From: Mytilus galloprovincialis
Taxonomy: Eukaryota; Mollusca; Bivalvia; Mytilida; Mytilidae
NCBI RefSeq assembly: GCF_965363235.1
Contig: NC_134848.1
Span: 61,528,181 to 61,592,180 of the forward strand
Length of the DNA: 64,000 nucleotides
Direction of reading: 5' to 3'
Shown here: positions 29,934 through 42,136 of the stretch, in pieces
Position numbering within the stretch: position 1 is the first letter of the stretch
Layout of the letters: every line of letters starts with the position of its first letter
Translations under genes and position numbers: made by a program
Notes under the pieces: model-generated
The model's input: the letters and a program-made list of their open reading frames with translations, nothing else
What the model was told of the DNA's origin: nothing
The model's database searches: none

Positions 29934-32900
29934 ACAATCCACTTCCCTTTCATGAATGTGACCTACCGAATTAGACTATTTACCGGATTTGTTATCACAT
30001 AAGCCAAACGACGGGTGCCACATGTGGAGCAGGATCTGCCTACCCTTCCGGATCATCCCTAGTTTTTGGTGGTGTTCCTGTTGTTTTTTTTCAGTTTTCT
30101 ATGTTATGTCATGTGTACTATTATTTGTCTGTTTGTCTTTTTCATTTTTAGCCATGGCGTTGTCAGTTTATTTTAGATTTATGATTTTGACTGTCCCTTT
30201 GGTATCTTTCGTCCCTCTTTATAACTACTGGGTCGATATCTCTGCTGGTGGACATTTTGTCCCCGAGGACATCATCCGCCCAGTAGCAAAACTAAAATTG
30301 CGTGACGAAGATCAAACAGGAAACTGGCTCGGACGTCGCCCAGTATAAAAAGGTCCGAAACAAACATCACCATGGACACGATGTCGTCTGATACGGCAGG
30401 TGTCCCCTCATCACCAGATATGACAAATATCTCAAACATAACTCATTCAGATCATCGTCCTAGTGACAAAAGCAATATTACACTTATACAGCCATCTTCA
30501 GTTCTCCTTAAAGATATTTTGGTTTTTGATGACACAGTACAACACTGTCGCATTTCAAAATATGAGACCAAATGCTGCAAAATTTGTGCAATTTTAATTA
30601 CAGATGCTGAATTGCCTAGCAATTTTACCAAGAGGTCGTATTTTACCAGAGGTTACGGTGATCTGAAATGTAAATCGCTAAATGTCGTCTACGGATTAGA
30701 GTGCAATCTTTGCGGATTGGTATACGTCGGTGAAACGACTAAACAAACGTATGTGCGGTCATAGATCAGACATTAATCTCAATGCTAACGACATTCTATA
30801 CCAGCATCGCAATCAGCCCGATCATTCCATCGTTTCTATGACAGTTCGCATTATCGAAAAGATATACCATAGCTCTAACAATCCTAATCTTTCAACGACT
30901 CTCCGTAGACAAAAAGAGGAATACTGGATTAGACAATTGGGAACTGCGACACCCTATGGTTGCAATGACAAAATTGATGGTATAGGTATTCTATCTAGTC
31001 CTTCGTTTAGCTCAGTGAATGTGATGAATATATTCAAATCGACTCCACGACGTAGACGCAGTCATGGTAATCGTCATTATACATCACCTTCTCTGCATGA
31101 TGTCTCTATTAATGACTTGCTGCCATTTTTTCAAATGCCGTTAGGTATTCATCACATTCGCACGAAACTTTATTCATTATCCCTTTCAAAAAACTTTATT
31201 CTCTGTTCAATTTATGTTTAGAATCCACTCTTACAAACCCTCAATTAAACCAATACAAACTTGAAGCTATAATTTCGGATATTGCAAGTCACAGACTTTT
31301 CAAGCCAGTCCGCATTGGAAAAGATGAAAAAGAGAAAAGATCTTTCCTTAATCTTTCCTTTGCCTACAAAGGTCTCGATGGCGTCAACTTAGGCAATACC
31401 CTTCATCATAAATTAGTTTAATTAAAAATACCTCTTTATTTCAAAGACCAGTCTGCACTAATCATTTCTTATCCCTATACCAACCCTATTGCAACTGAAA
31501 TTTTGAATTACAAACACGTTTTGCAGGATCTCGATATTGACGACTTCAAGTCTAAACCTCCTGATTGCACTTGTTCTAGTTCCCAATAATCCTGCCGGCC
31601 ACGTTATAACCGGTGACCTCAACATTGTTAATAAAACTTCTCTACAAAATGTAATGAAAGGTCCGAAATATCGTGAGCCAAAATCCATCAATTGGAAATA
31701 CAACTTTAAAATTTTGATGGATTCAGTCGAGGATTATGCCAAACAATGGGCGAAGCGCGAGAAGGAAGACTTTGACACTCTTTCCGAATGGATCAAGGCA
31801 GTGAGGTCGTTGATACAAATCAGAATTAGGAAACTGATGGGGTCTATCAATGCCTATGCTACGTCAATCTTTAAAGACCCAAATGTTGCAAAACACCTAT
31901 CCTACCTCCATGATAAATATGCTGTTGTCCCCGCAGATAAAGCCCCAAACAACATCGTTTTTGTGTGTAAAACTCATTAAATTAACTGCTTGATAAACAA
32001 ATTAGGTATTGACAATTCACTTGGAAACTCAACATATACCCTCACGACACTTACCAAAGAGGAAATCCTGGATAATCATAGGTCTGTTTTATGTTCCTTT
32101 GGAATTCCAACCAAGATGAAGAACTGGATCTTCCATCACTGTATTGGATACCTAAACTACATAAGTGTCCTTACAAACAACGGTATATTGATGGGTCTTC
32201 CAAGTGCTCTACGAAACCTCTTTCTAAATTATTAACATCTATTTTATCAACAATCAAAGACGGGCTTCAAAGTTTTTGTGACACTGCCTATTCTAGAAGT
32301 GGCGTGAATCAGATGTGGCTTTTAGATTACATACAATCTAACTCTCTTTTATCTTGTAACAGTATTTTAAAAAAACATTTGACTTTTCTACTGTTTACAC
32401 AAGTATTCCACATTCCAAACTAAAAGACAAATTGAAAGAGTTGGTATTGCTTTGCTTCATAAAAAAGAATGGCCAACGTAGATACAAGTATCTTGTCTTA
32501 GGGAGGGATAAATCCTACTTTGTATAGGATCACTCTGATCCAAACAAAATATTCTCTGAAACTGATATTATCAAGATGCTTGATTTCTTGATTGACAACA
32601 TACTTGTTACGTTCGGTGGACGTGTTTTTCAACAGATCGTCGGCATTTCAATGGGAAAAACTGTGCCCCTCTACTTGCCGACTTGTTTCTTTATTATTAT
32701 GAGGCTGACCTCATGCAAGAACTTCTTAGGAAAAAAGACAAGAAGTTAGAAATATCCTTTAACTCTACTTTCCGCTATATAGATGATGTTCTTTCACTAA
32801 ATAATTCAAAATTTGGTGACTATAAGGAACGCATCTATCCCATCGAACTAGAGATAAAGGATAATACAGATACAGTTAAGTCGGCCTCATATCTTGACTT

Positions 32901-33550
32901 ACATCTAGAAATTGACAATGAGGGTCGGTTGAAAACAAAACTTGACGACAAAAGAGACTATTTCAGCTTTCCAATTGTCAACTTTCCATACCTAAGTAGC
33001 AACATTCCAGCAGCACTTGCATACGGGGTATATATCTCCAAATTGATATGATATTCCCGTGCTGGCATTTCCTATCATGATTTTCTTGATAGAGGGTTGC
33101 TACTCACAAGGAAGCTATTAAACCAAGAGTTTCAAGTGGTGAAGTTGAAATCATCCCTCCGTAAATTTTACGGACGCCATCACGTGTTGGTTGACCGTTA
33201 TGGAATATCCGTTTCACAAATGATATCGGATATGTTCCTTACGTCGTAACTACAATCCCCTTCTCTTTCATGAATGTGACCTACCGAATTAGACTATTTA
33301 CCGGATTTGTTATCACATAAGCAACACGATGGGTGCCACATGTGGGGCAAGATCTGCTTACCCTTTCGGAGCACCTGAGATCATCCCTAGTTTTTGGTGG
33401 GGTTCGTGCTGTTTATTCTTTCGTTTTCTATGTTGTGTCATGTGTACTATTGTTTGTCTGTTTGTCTTTTTCATTTTTAGCCATGGCGTTGTCAGTTTAT
33501 TTTAGATTTATGAGTTTGACTGTCCCTTTGGTGTCTTTCGTCCCTCTTTT
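29934..33550 (+). mobile_element. Naiad-type Penelope-like retroelement with direct terminal repeats
   Basis: Two direct repeats of about 290-305 bp (29934-30222 and 33249-33550) enclose the coding part. From the left, a Cys-rich start (KCCKICAI) leads into a GIY-YIG endonuclease (NVVYGLECNLCGLVYVGET, then RMCGHRSDI). Further on come reverse-transcriptase parts: VVPADKAPNNIVFVCK, WIPKLHKCPYK, SGVNQMWLLDYIQS, a RYIDDVLSLNN catalytic segment, and YLDLHLEID with KRDYFSFPIVNFPY. The endonuclease lies before the RT and none follows it, the permuted order known for the Naiad clade of Penelope-like elements. A TATAAAAAG box stands at 30345-30353, before the Met at 30372. The copy has several breaks and cannot be active as it stands. 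The end repeats are the pseudo-LTR arrangement known for this class. Confidence 0.88.
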
Positions 33551-33559
33551 CTCATCATA

Positions 33560-33905
33560 AGGTCAATTAAACAGATTTCTTGTTCCTTTATAAAGCGATA
33601 TTGTTACTGGCACAGATCATCATCATCATCAACACTCACATCATCATCCCAATCATAATTGAATGACTTTTCAAACTTTCTTTTTCTTTTTTTTTCTCTC
33701 TTCTTTTTAACTCTGATAGCTAGTATTTATACACTATAAAGTGTTTGCACTAAAACATGATCATTATAATATACTATTACTGTAAATTAATATTGTATTA
33801 CTTCGTAAGTATGATTTACTTGTGTCTAATCCATTTTGATTTAATTGAGCAAAAAAAATAATATTCAACGTGTATATTGCAATTGATGTTCTATTTGTAT
33901 ATTTG
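33560..33905 (+). repeat. Dispersed module following the Naiad-type element
   Basis: It holds (TCA)n-rich DNA, GAATGACTTTTCAAACTTTC, AAGTATGATTTACTTGTGTC and TAATCCATTTTGATTTAATT, matching the inverse of 23066-23660. It adjoins the Naiad-type element at both places, so it may belong to it or be a preferred neighbour. Confidence 0.6.
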
Positions 33906-34194
33906 AACAATGCAAGGTGACATTTTATTTTGTTATTTATGGAAATGTAAGAATGTATTGAATGTTTTTGTCTAATACATATTTGGCTGCACAGTGTACT
34001 ACACGTACTTTTACAAGGGGCGTAACAAGTTCGTTCAACAAACTATACATTAACCGCTCACAATGACGTTTGATTTTTAATTATAGATCCAACGTATCTA
34101 TTACTAAGACACTTGAACAGAAACAGTTCACTGACATTGTACACGAAACAACAAGTGTACGCATCCTGTTAAGTTGTTCGTGGCGTTGTATATA

Positions 34195-34335
34195 TGAGGG
34201 TCTGGTTGGGGATTGTTAAATAATTGACAAAACAGTAAAGAATTGAGAATAATTGGTTGCTGAAAATAAATGAATAGAGAAAGGTAGACAAAACAGTAAA
34301 GAATAGAGAGGAATTTGTTGCTGATAAATAACAAA
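34195..34335. repeat. Two direct copies of about 70 bp
   Basis: GACAAAACAGTAAAGAAT, AGAG/GAGAATAATTGG and TTGCTGA-AATAA recur once, with A/T changes. Confidence 0.6.
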
Positions 34336-34910
34336 TTAAGAAGAAAAGAGTAGAGATATGTTATAAAAAAAACTAAAGAAGAAAGAAACAAATACCCCTC
34401 CTCCCCAACATGACCCTCATACAAAGCAATAATCAAGTTGTCTTTAACTGTAGGATGTGGTTAACTGAAATAGAAGCTAAGACGATCGACAATAAAAGTA
34501 TTCATTTTTTTTAGATCAGCTGTCATAGTTCAACATGTTATTATGTCAATGATAATTATACATGTATATAGATTTATTGACAACAAGTTCAATAACCAGT
34601 TCGAAAAAAAATAAACAGCACATACATACAAATCTGCTGACCTTGAGTATTGTGCTGTTAAGGTATTGCCTAATTAGTGTTAACATCTCAACACTTTTTT
34701 TTTTATAAAAGTTTATATGAGAATATGAAACATAAAAATTCATAAATTTGAAATGTCAATAAAAAAAAGTTTAACCCTTAACACATGCGTGTTCATTATT
34801 ATCGTCATTAACCTCGTTAGGTTCAGTGTTATATCTTAATATTCTGGTAATTTAGATAATTTGTTAACACTTCTCCTTGTTTGTTTCGGATGATTTTTGT
34901 CACAACTGTT
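34336..34910. other. AT-rich spacer
   Basis: No gene or shared repeat seen. Confidence 0.4.
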
Positions 34911-34948
34911 TTCAATTCTTTTAATTATAGCTTTAGATATTGTTTCAT

Positions 34949-36796
34949 CACGGCTGGTAATCTACACACGCAGAACATTTGGTTCTGCAATGAAAAACGT
35001 GAGAGGATTTTCCGGTTGTGCTTGAGTGGAACAATTGTCACCGCTTCGAAAGGTATATACATTTCTAAATCGAAATTTTCTTATTCGACTAGTCAAAATA
35101 TTGAAAATCGGAGAATGCTATGCTGTGGTGAATACTTAAACGAAGAAATACATGTATCATTTACTGATGTACGTGGAGTTAAACTCCTACAAAATCAGTT
35201 GCCGCACGACAATTTGCCTAAAAGAGTTACATTTAAATTCTAAGATGGTTCTAATTACACACCCTCAAGTTCAAATTTACTTTTTTTTTTCGGTCAATGG
35301 GTATGAATGTCGTTTTGGGCGGTGAGTACGCTGTCCGGTGTTGATCGACATCTTAATAATATAAAAACCTCATATTTTCATTCTGACATGCGTGAGGGGA
35401 TCGGTTCTGATTGAGGACATCGTGAATGCGTGAGGGGACGTGAAATCATAATATAATATCCAAACTATGAGTCTTTGAAAGTTGCCTAAATGTGGTCAGA
35501 TTGTTGATGAGAAAACACATTTGTGTGCATGAACAAAATTAATGAGATAGAATTTTGAAATACATTGTGGGAAGATAGGTTTTACGAACAATAAAAGGAA
35601 AACAATTGTCAACGATTTGTTTCTAGCTACAAATAAAAGTGAAGCTCAGATGAAAAAAGTTCGAAAGCCAAGACAAGTACATTGAGGACCAAAAGTTCCA
35701 AAACGTTGTGCCTAATACGGCTAGGGTTTATGCCTGGAATAAGAACATCCTGGTTATTTCGAATAATTCATAATTTTGCAACCAGTGATGTTTTATAAAA
35801 TGACTATATAATAGATATACATGATAAAATCGAAGTGGTTACTAACTACACAATAAAAACGGTTACATAAAACTATCTAAACCAGCACATAAAAATTCAC
35901 AGCCGAGTTAGCCAAAACCATAAACGCACAAAGTGACGTAATATATGAATTTCTTAAACAATATCCCAAAAATAGGATAGACAGAATTCAGGATTAGATT
36001 TTCTATACTGATATAACATTTATCAATAACAATGGAAATTACAATATTAATTATTATCACATTGTGGACTGGTAGTAAACTATTCCGATTATTTGCCCAA
36101 CTCCACGATTTTGGACACATATTTGAAATTTATTGGGTAGTCTAGACTTTTATTCATAAAAAGAAACATGGTCATTTATGGTTATTTCAAAATTATATCT
36201 CATAATTTTTATTTATGCACACAAATGTTTTTTTCATAAACAACCTAACCATATTAAGGCAACTTTCAACGACTGATAGCTTGTATATAAAGATATGATT
36301 TCAAGTCCCATCACGCATTCACGATGTCCTCAATCAGAACCAAGCCCCTCACGAATGACAAATTGAAAATATGAGGTTTTTAGATTTATTAAGATATCTA
36401 TCAACATCGGACAGCGTCCACGACGCCCAAAACGACATTCATACCCATTGACCGAAAAAAAAAAGTAAATTTGAACTTGTAGGTCTGTTAATAGAACCAT
36501 TTCAAAATCAAAATGTCACTTTTTTAGGCAAATTATCGTGGGACAACTGATTTTGTAGGAGTTCAACTCCACGTACAACAGTAAATGATACATATATCTC
36601 TTCGTTCAAGTATTCACCACAGCATAGCAGTCTCCGATTTTCAATAATTTGATCAGTCGAATAAGAAAATTGCGATTTAGAAATGTATATACCTTTCGAA
36701 GCGGTGACAATTGCTCCACTCAAGCACAACCGGAAAATCCTCTCACGGTTTTCATTGCAGAACCAAATGTTCTGCGTGTGTAGATTACCAGCCGTG
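34949..36796. mobile_element. 1.85-kb inverted-repeat (foldback) element with 5-bp target duplication
   Basis: Arms of about 640 bp (34949-35590 and 36168-36796) are inverted copies beginning CACGGCTGGTAATCTACACA. TTCAT stands directly on both sides (34944-34948 and 36797-36801). The same flanks without the element occur at 37156-37200 (AGATATTGTTTTATTTAAAG), which serves as an empty site. The arms contain an open stretch of about 95 codons alike in both copies (AGNLHTQNIWFCNE, SKGIYISKS, RRMLCCGEYLNEEI) with no recognised domain. Inner arm parts match the MITE at 10187-10766. The superfamily is not clear from the ends. Confidence 0.75.
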
Positions 36797-36800
36797 TTCA

Positions 36801-37547
36801 TTTAAAGTTCAGTGTTGAGAATTGTATGTTGACCTTCGTGGTTATTCGTGATGTTGGGTTGACGTGTACCTCATAAATAGATTACCTTATCGGTTTTTGA
36901 CAAAACATTTAGTAATTTTTGCTTTTCAACTACGTACTTGATTTGGCTTTCTATTGTTTTGGATTCACGCGTTTTTTAGACGAAACGCGCGTTATAGTAC
37001 ACCTAACAATTTTACATATTATGTAGGAAATTGTCTTATCGATCATCAACACGGCTGATAACTTCACATTAATCGTGCTTGAATATTATTCAAATATAGG
37101 ATATATAGGATAAAATATAGGATAATCACTTATTCTTAGTTAGATATGAAGTTATCAATTCTTTTAATTATAGCTTTAGATATTGTTTTATTTAAAGTTC
37201 AGTGTTGAGAATTGTATGTTGACCTTCGTGGTTATTCGTGATGTTGGGTTGACGTGTACCTCATAAATAGATTACCTTATCGGTTTTTGACAAAACATTT
37301 AGTAATTTTTGCTTTTCAACTACGTACTTGATTTGGCTTTCTATTGTTTTGGATTCACGCGTTTTTTAGACGAAACGCGCGTTATAGTACACCTAACAAT
37401 TTTACATATTATGTAGGAAATTGTCTTATCGATCATCAAAACGGCTGATAACTTCACATTAATCGTGCTTGAATATTATTAAAATATAGGATATATAGGA
37501 TAAAATATAGGATAATCACTTATTCTTAGTTAGATATGAAGTTATCA
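36801..37547. repeat. Near-identical tandem duplication, period 390 bp
   Basis: Copy 1 starts at 36801 and copy 2 at 37191, both with TTTAAAGTTCAGTGTTGAGA. Over about 355 compared bases only two differ (near 37050/37440 and 37092/37482). Each holds a partial dispersed repeat family 1 (GACGAAACGCGCGTTATAG). Between them lies the stretch ATGAAGTTATCAATTCTTTT that also flanks the inverted-repeat element. Confidence 0.92.
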
Positions 37548-37760
37548 TTTAAAAATGATAAATAACAAATCCTGAGTGAATTTGATTAATAAATGTTATT
37601 TCCAATCAACATTTAACAAAGATTCAAACACTGTTTGTTTTAATATTCAGTTTTTTAATACAGAGGAAAAGGCTCATTCGAGACTTATAAGTAAATACGT
37701 ATTTTAACTGTATGATTTGTTTAATGAAGTCTTTAATATAAAAATGGTAAAAATATCTAA

Positions 37761-37921
37761 AGAATAACTAATCGAAGAATTTAAGTGGAGAAAAATATTC
37801 AACAATCGACCGAACAACACATTAATTCACGAATGCGCGTAGCGCATGAGTTCATTATCAGTGTTGTTCGGTCGCAAATTGAATATTTTTTCGATATTTG
37901 CATTCTTTGATTAGTTATTCT
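37761..37921. mobile_element. Palindromic MITE, 161 bp
   Basis: The ends AGAATAACTAATCGAAGAAT and ATTCTTTGATTAGTTATTCT pair, and so do AAAAATATTCAA and TTGAATATTTTT further in, then CGACCGAACAACAC and GTGTTGTTCGGTCG, and GCGCGTAGCGC at the tip. Almost the whole element folds into one hairpin. Confidence 0.85.
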
Positions 37922-38829
37922 TTTATTACACTGACAAATGCCTTTTTTTTTAAGAAACAAATGTAGAAAATGTAAGGAACTATATTTTTTCCCTACGTAT
38001 TCATATTTCGTTTTGATCCGCCGATATCGACGTCTTTTAACAACGCCTACTGTTGTATGACGTCAGAGTGTGTGAGTAACCACGTTTGTTACACATGTGA
38101 AATAATCAGTTTTTATTTAACTGAGAAATCAATGTAATTCAGTGCAACCAATGTAATGATTACCAATACTTTTATTTGAAGGTTTATATGATTACATTAA
38201 TTGACACTTCTTTCATTAAGTTTGGTAAATTATGTAGTACCTCTAAGGTCGAACATTTAATTACCAACAAAGCTGATTGGACGTTCTTTAATGACTTTTG
38301 TTTTCAACTTTCTAAGCGATACGTTTAGTGTAGTTTGAGTGAATGTTTTTTGTTTGAGGACATTTCTATTTTAAGCACTTAGTTAACTTCTTTATTCTTC
38401 AGTAATTAGTTCCATCGGGCTTTAACAGAACAAAAACAGACTGGAAAAACGGTCGTTAACGGACTTTACATGTTAAAGACCAGTGGTGCGTGGTTTCTTT
38501 GTTAATGACCGGTAGGGCGTGGTATCTTGGTTTACAGAAATGTCCCTTTAAAAACATTTTACTATTTTCAATATATATTAAAGTTGTTGAATTGTTTACC
38601 ATAAGTTTTGATCAATTATAGAATTATAGAAAACTTTATTTAGAATTAATATACTAAAATATTACATTTAAAGGAATGATAGTGAATTATAGTTACATGT
38701 ATTACTTCAGTCTTTACTATAGTAATCATATAATAACTCGAGTTTGCTTTGAAACGTTTGAATTTATAAGAATTTGTAAAAACATGATTCATCAATGAAA
38801 TGAACATAATAGTTATTGAAGATCTGGGG
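37922..38829. other. Spacer, nothing recognised
   Basis: AT-rich. GACCAGTGGTGCGTGGTTTC and GACCGGTAGGGCGTGGTATC (38475-38526) are a short direct repeat. No gene was recognised. Confidence 0.4.
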
Positions 38830-39010
38830 CTGTTTATCGAAGCAGTCTTAGGATTAGGACGTGTCATAAGACCAACTTAGGACACATCTTAGTCCTAAGT
38901 GGATTTATTTCGCAATTTAGGAAAATCCTAGGAATTGTCCTAGCTTTAAAATACAAATGTAGGTGTCTTAAGAAGGTCCTAACTTTAGGATATATTTAGG
39001 ATGGTTATTT
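38825..39010. repeat. TCCTAA-rich repeat, possible MITE end
   Basis: GGGGCTGTTTATCGAAGCAG and many TCCTA and TTAGGA words in both directions (TCTTAGGATTAGGAC, TCTTAGTCCTAAG, AAAATCCTAGGAATT) resemble the ends of Harbinger-type MITEs in invertebrates. Both ends could not be defined. Confidence 0.45.
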
Positions 39011-41394
39011 AATAAACAAATAGGGACTGTAACAGTTCAATTTGATTTTTATGGCGGGAGTGAAAAAAGGGGGTGCGGGCTCTGATTTTTTTATATTACA
39101 TATTATCATATTTATACTCAATCATAGTAAAATATCAACCAAATTATTTTAGATATTTAATCCAAAACTGTGAAAAATGTGCGAAAGATTGAATGTTGTA
39201 CGACATTTAAAACTATGCAAAATATTGATAAGAGCTCATTTTTAATTCTATACATTAATTAACAATATTGTGATCAATATTCGTTCTTTTGAATAAATAA
39301 ATAATTTTGTAGTAGCACGATTTTTAAAAATAAAATTGCATTACGATGTAAAGTGTAAGGTGTATGTTGCAAAGGTGAAACGTGTATGGTATAATGGCAC
39401 ATATTGCATGGTGCAATGTTGTATGGTGAATTGTGTATGGTGTAAATGGGAAGTTAAAACCATCCATGGACTGTAAGAGAGGTAGTTAAGAGGATTGACA
39501 GATTAGTAGTAGAACACTTAATACAAAGTGGTAGATATGTATCATGTGTATAATAAAAGAATATGTTGATGGTTTTCCCATGAATTATTCAAACTAGTCG
39601 GAACTAATTCTTAATTTAATATCAATGTAAAGTGCATAGCTCTAAAGCTCACAATTTCTCCTTTGGGATTTAAAATTTCAGATGTAGGAGCAATTTCCAA
39701 AACCTTAAATCTTTTATTTTTTAAATAAAAGTGAAATCTGATTCAAAATTTTTCATACCCATATAGCAAGGACGAAGAAAACCAAGGCAATAATAGCACA
39801 TTTAATTGAATGATATGTAGATGAAAAATACGTTTTTAAAAAGATTGTCAGAGAACTGCACTAAGGTGAGTAAAGGTAATAGATTTAACCATTAATCATA
39901 AACAAGAATACTCATAGACGATAATTTGGATCAAACATTGATGTAAAGATCTGATTTTACATAGGTAGACTGTCTTTTGACAAAATTGTTGGTTAATTCT
40001 GTGAACTTGAACAATTTCTATAATACTTAACATTAGTAAATTGTTTGAGACCCCTAAATTACAGAATATAGAATAATGCAAACATACAGCCTACTTTTTG
40101 TTATTTAAAGTTCCTTAGATGTTTCAGATACATGTATGTTATATGACTACTGAGGAATTTTTATCATTAACTTCAGTCTATTATATGTTTAGTATGTCCA
40201 TTGAGTTCAGTATATTATGCAGTGAACTTTTTTTATTCTAAAAAGATAAATATAAACTAGCATATAAAGTAACTTTAAAAGAACACCTTTGTTTTGTAAA
40301 ACCAAAATTCTTTTATAGTCATGATACATGTGATAATAGAACTTCCATAACAATTCTTAAAAAACAATTTAAAAAGAAAAGGGTTCCAAAATTTATGTAA
40401 AAAATATTCTAGTTAAATTAGAAAATCGAATACATTGTATACACGAAAGATATGTGTGTTTTACAGGTAAAAAGACAGCCCAATTTTTAAACTCGTGTAT
40501 AACTTATCTGTTGAAATCAAAAGTACTTTCTATAATTTGTTTTCCCTTTTTGATATATATTATCCCAAATTATAATAATTATAGATATATTCATAACATG
40601 TGAAATACATGGTTAAAAAAAGTCAGTGATTTTTGTTGGCTGTTGTTAACTTATTAAAAAGATGGTACATAATATTGTATGTAACCATGAAAAATGTCGG
40701 AATTTTCTGAATAAAGAAAATATAAGTTTTAACAAATCATATGCGAAACAAGAAGCAACTTAATAAGGTAATATAAACATGAAAAATGTAGGACAGAAAG
40801 TCAAGGACGAAAAGGCAGATATTATCTTTCTTTAAATAAGAAAACAATTATTTACAAAAAACAAATTTTGTATTTTCTTGAACTATTATATATAAATTAA
40901 CTTTGTTATTATTCAACAAATATCAATAAGGATCAAATAATTGTAAAGCAAAGAATATTTCAAATTGACTCGGTATCTGTGAAAGCTTCGTGGTGACAAG
41001 AAATATATCCTTTACATGATTAAAATTTAAAAAAAAAGTTTCATTTATCAAGAATAATGAACAATATAATACACTTAGAAATGAATATATGTAATAATAA
41101 GAAAATATTTTAAGACATTTCTCTTATCTATCGAAACAATTGTGCCATACAACTGTATGTGACTTTTGTCATCATATCAACTATGTGACTTTCTGTCCGT
41201 TTACCGGTTTTATTATCCTCAGTAAAGGTGTAATTTTCAAGTTAAAACAAATCTTGTTTCTGAAAAGACTTAAATAATTATGATATAAGATAATGTAACT
41301 ACCTCTGTTTGATGAATCTGCAAAATCATGTTCAGATTTGAGTAACAGTTACTTTTAAAAATATTATCAGTTTAGTATTAATTTATGAAAATTA
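39011..41394. other. Long AT-rich spacer
   Basis: A short TGTATGGTG(A/T) repeat (39360-39440) is the only pattern noticed. No gene. Confidence 0.4.
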
Positions 41395-41665
41395 TAAACC
41401 AATGTAAGGCTTGGCTAGTAATTAAACCAGGTTCAACCCACCTCTTTTTTTTTATTAAATGTCATGAACCAAGTCAGTAATATGGCAGTTGTTATCAATA
41501 GTTCGTTTCTATGGTATGTTGACGTTTTTGTTTGTTGCCCTTCAGTATTCCTGTTGTTCATTTTTTCCATCTGGCAGTTGAACGTGTTCCCTCGGTTTTA
41601 AATACCCGGATTAGTTTTCTCTCAATCGATGTTTGACTTTTGAACACCGGTATACTGTTGTTTTT
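41395..41665 (+). repeat. Dispersed repeat family 2 copy
   Basis: AAGGCTTGGCTAG, CAGGTTCAACCCACCTC, a poly-T run, GTTCCCTCGGTTTTAAATAC and GAACACCGGTATACTGTTGT line up with 8305-8480. It lies about 470 bases before the GIMAP-type gene. Confidence 0.65.
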
Positions 41666-42136
41666 TTCAACAACACTAAAGTGATGGTTTTAACGCGAGG
41701 CAGAATATCAAATGATTTTAAGGTTAAGGAATGAAAATCAATCGATTGAGAGAGTTAAACATTATGTAATAGTTACGAAACCAAGCTACCGAGCTATGTG
41801 CAGTGTAATAATTATTATTGACCTAACATTGCATTATCTGTTTTGTGCGCAGTATGTTTGTGGATCGTTTGATTTAGTGGTCGTACGTGATATGGTCAAT
41901 GTAAAGGTTTGATACGTAAAATCAATACTATTAAAGATAAACGAGCTATATTTACAATTATAGCATTCTGCGTATCATTTGGATTACACTTAAAAATAGT
42001 TTATCATTATATAAACCAAGTGACTCTTGGTATAGTATTACTTTATAATTGACACTTTCCAAGTAATTACTAAAAAAGAAAAAGAAACAGAACGCAACAG
42101 GTTTTTAGAGGAATAATTATCTTGGTAGGAAACACA

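Noticed and set aside
34881-35243. Host gene coding for a 120-aa protein
   Set aside because: It lies in an arm of an inverted-repeat element and has an inverted twin at 36508-36801. Differences between the two are often amino-acid changing. No domain was recognised.
37146-37195. Signal-peptide-like start MKLSILLIIALDIVLFK as a new secreted peptide
   Set aside because: It looks like a signal sequence by composition but has no following open frame or donor, and it sits in a recent tandem duplicate.
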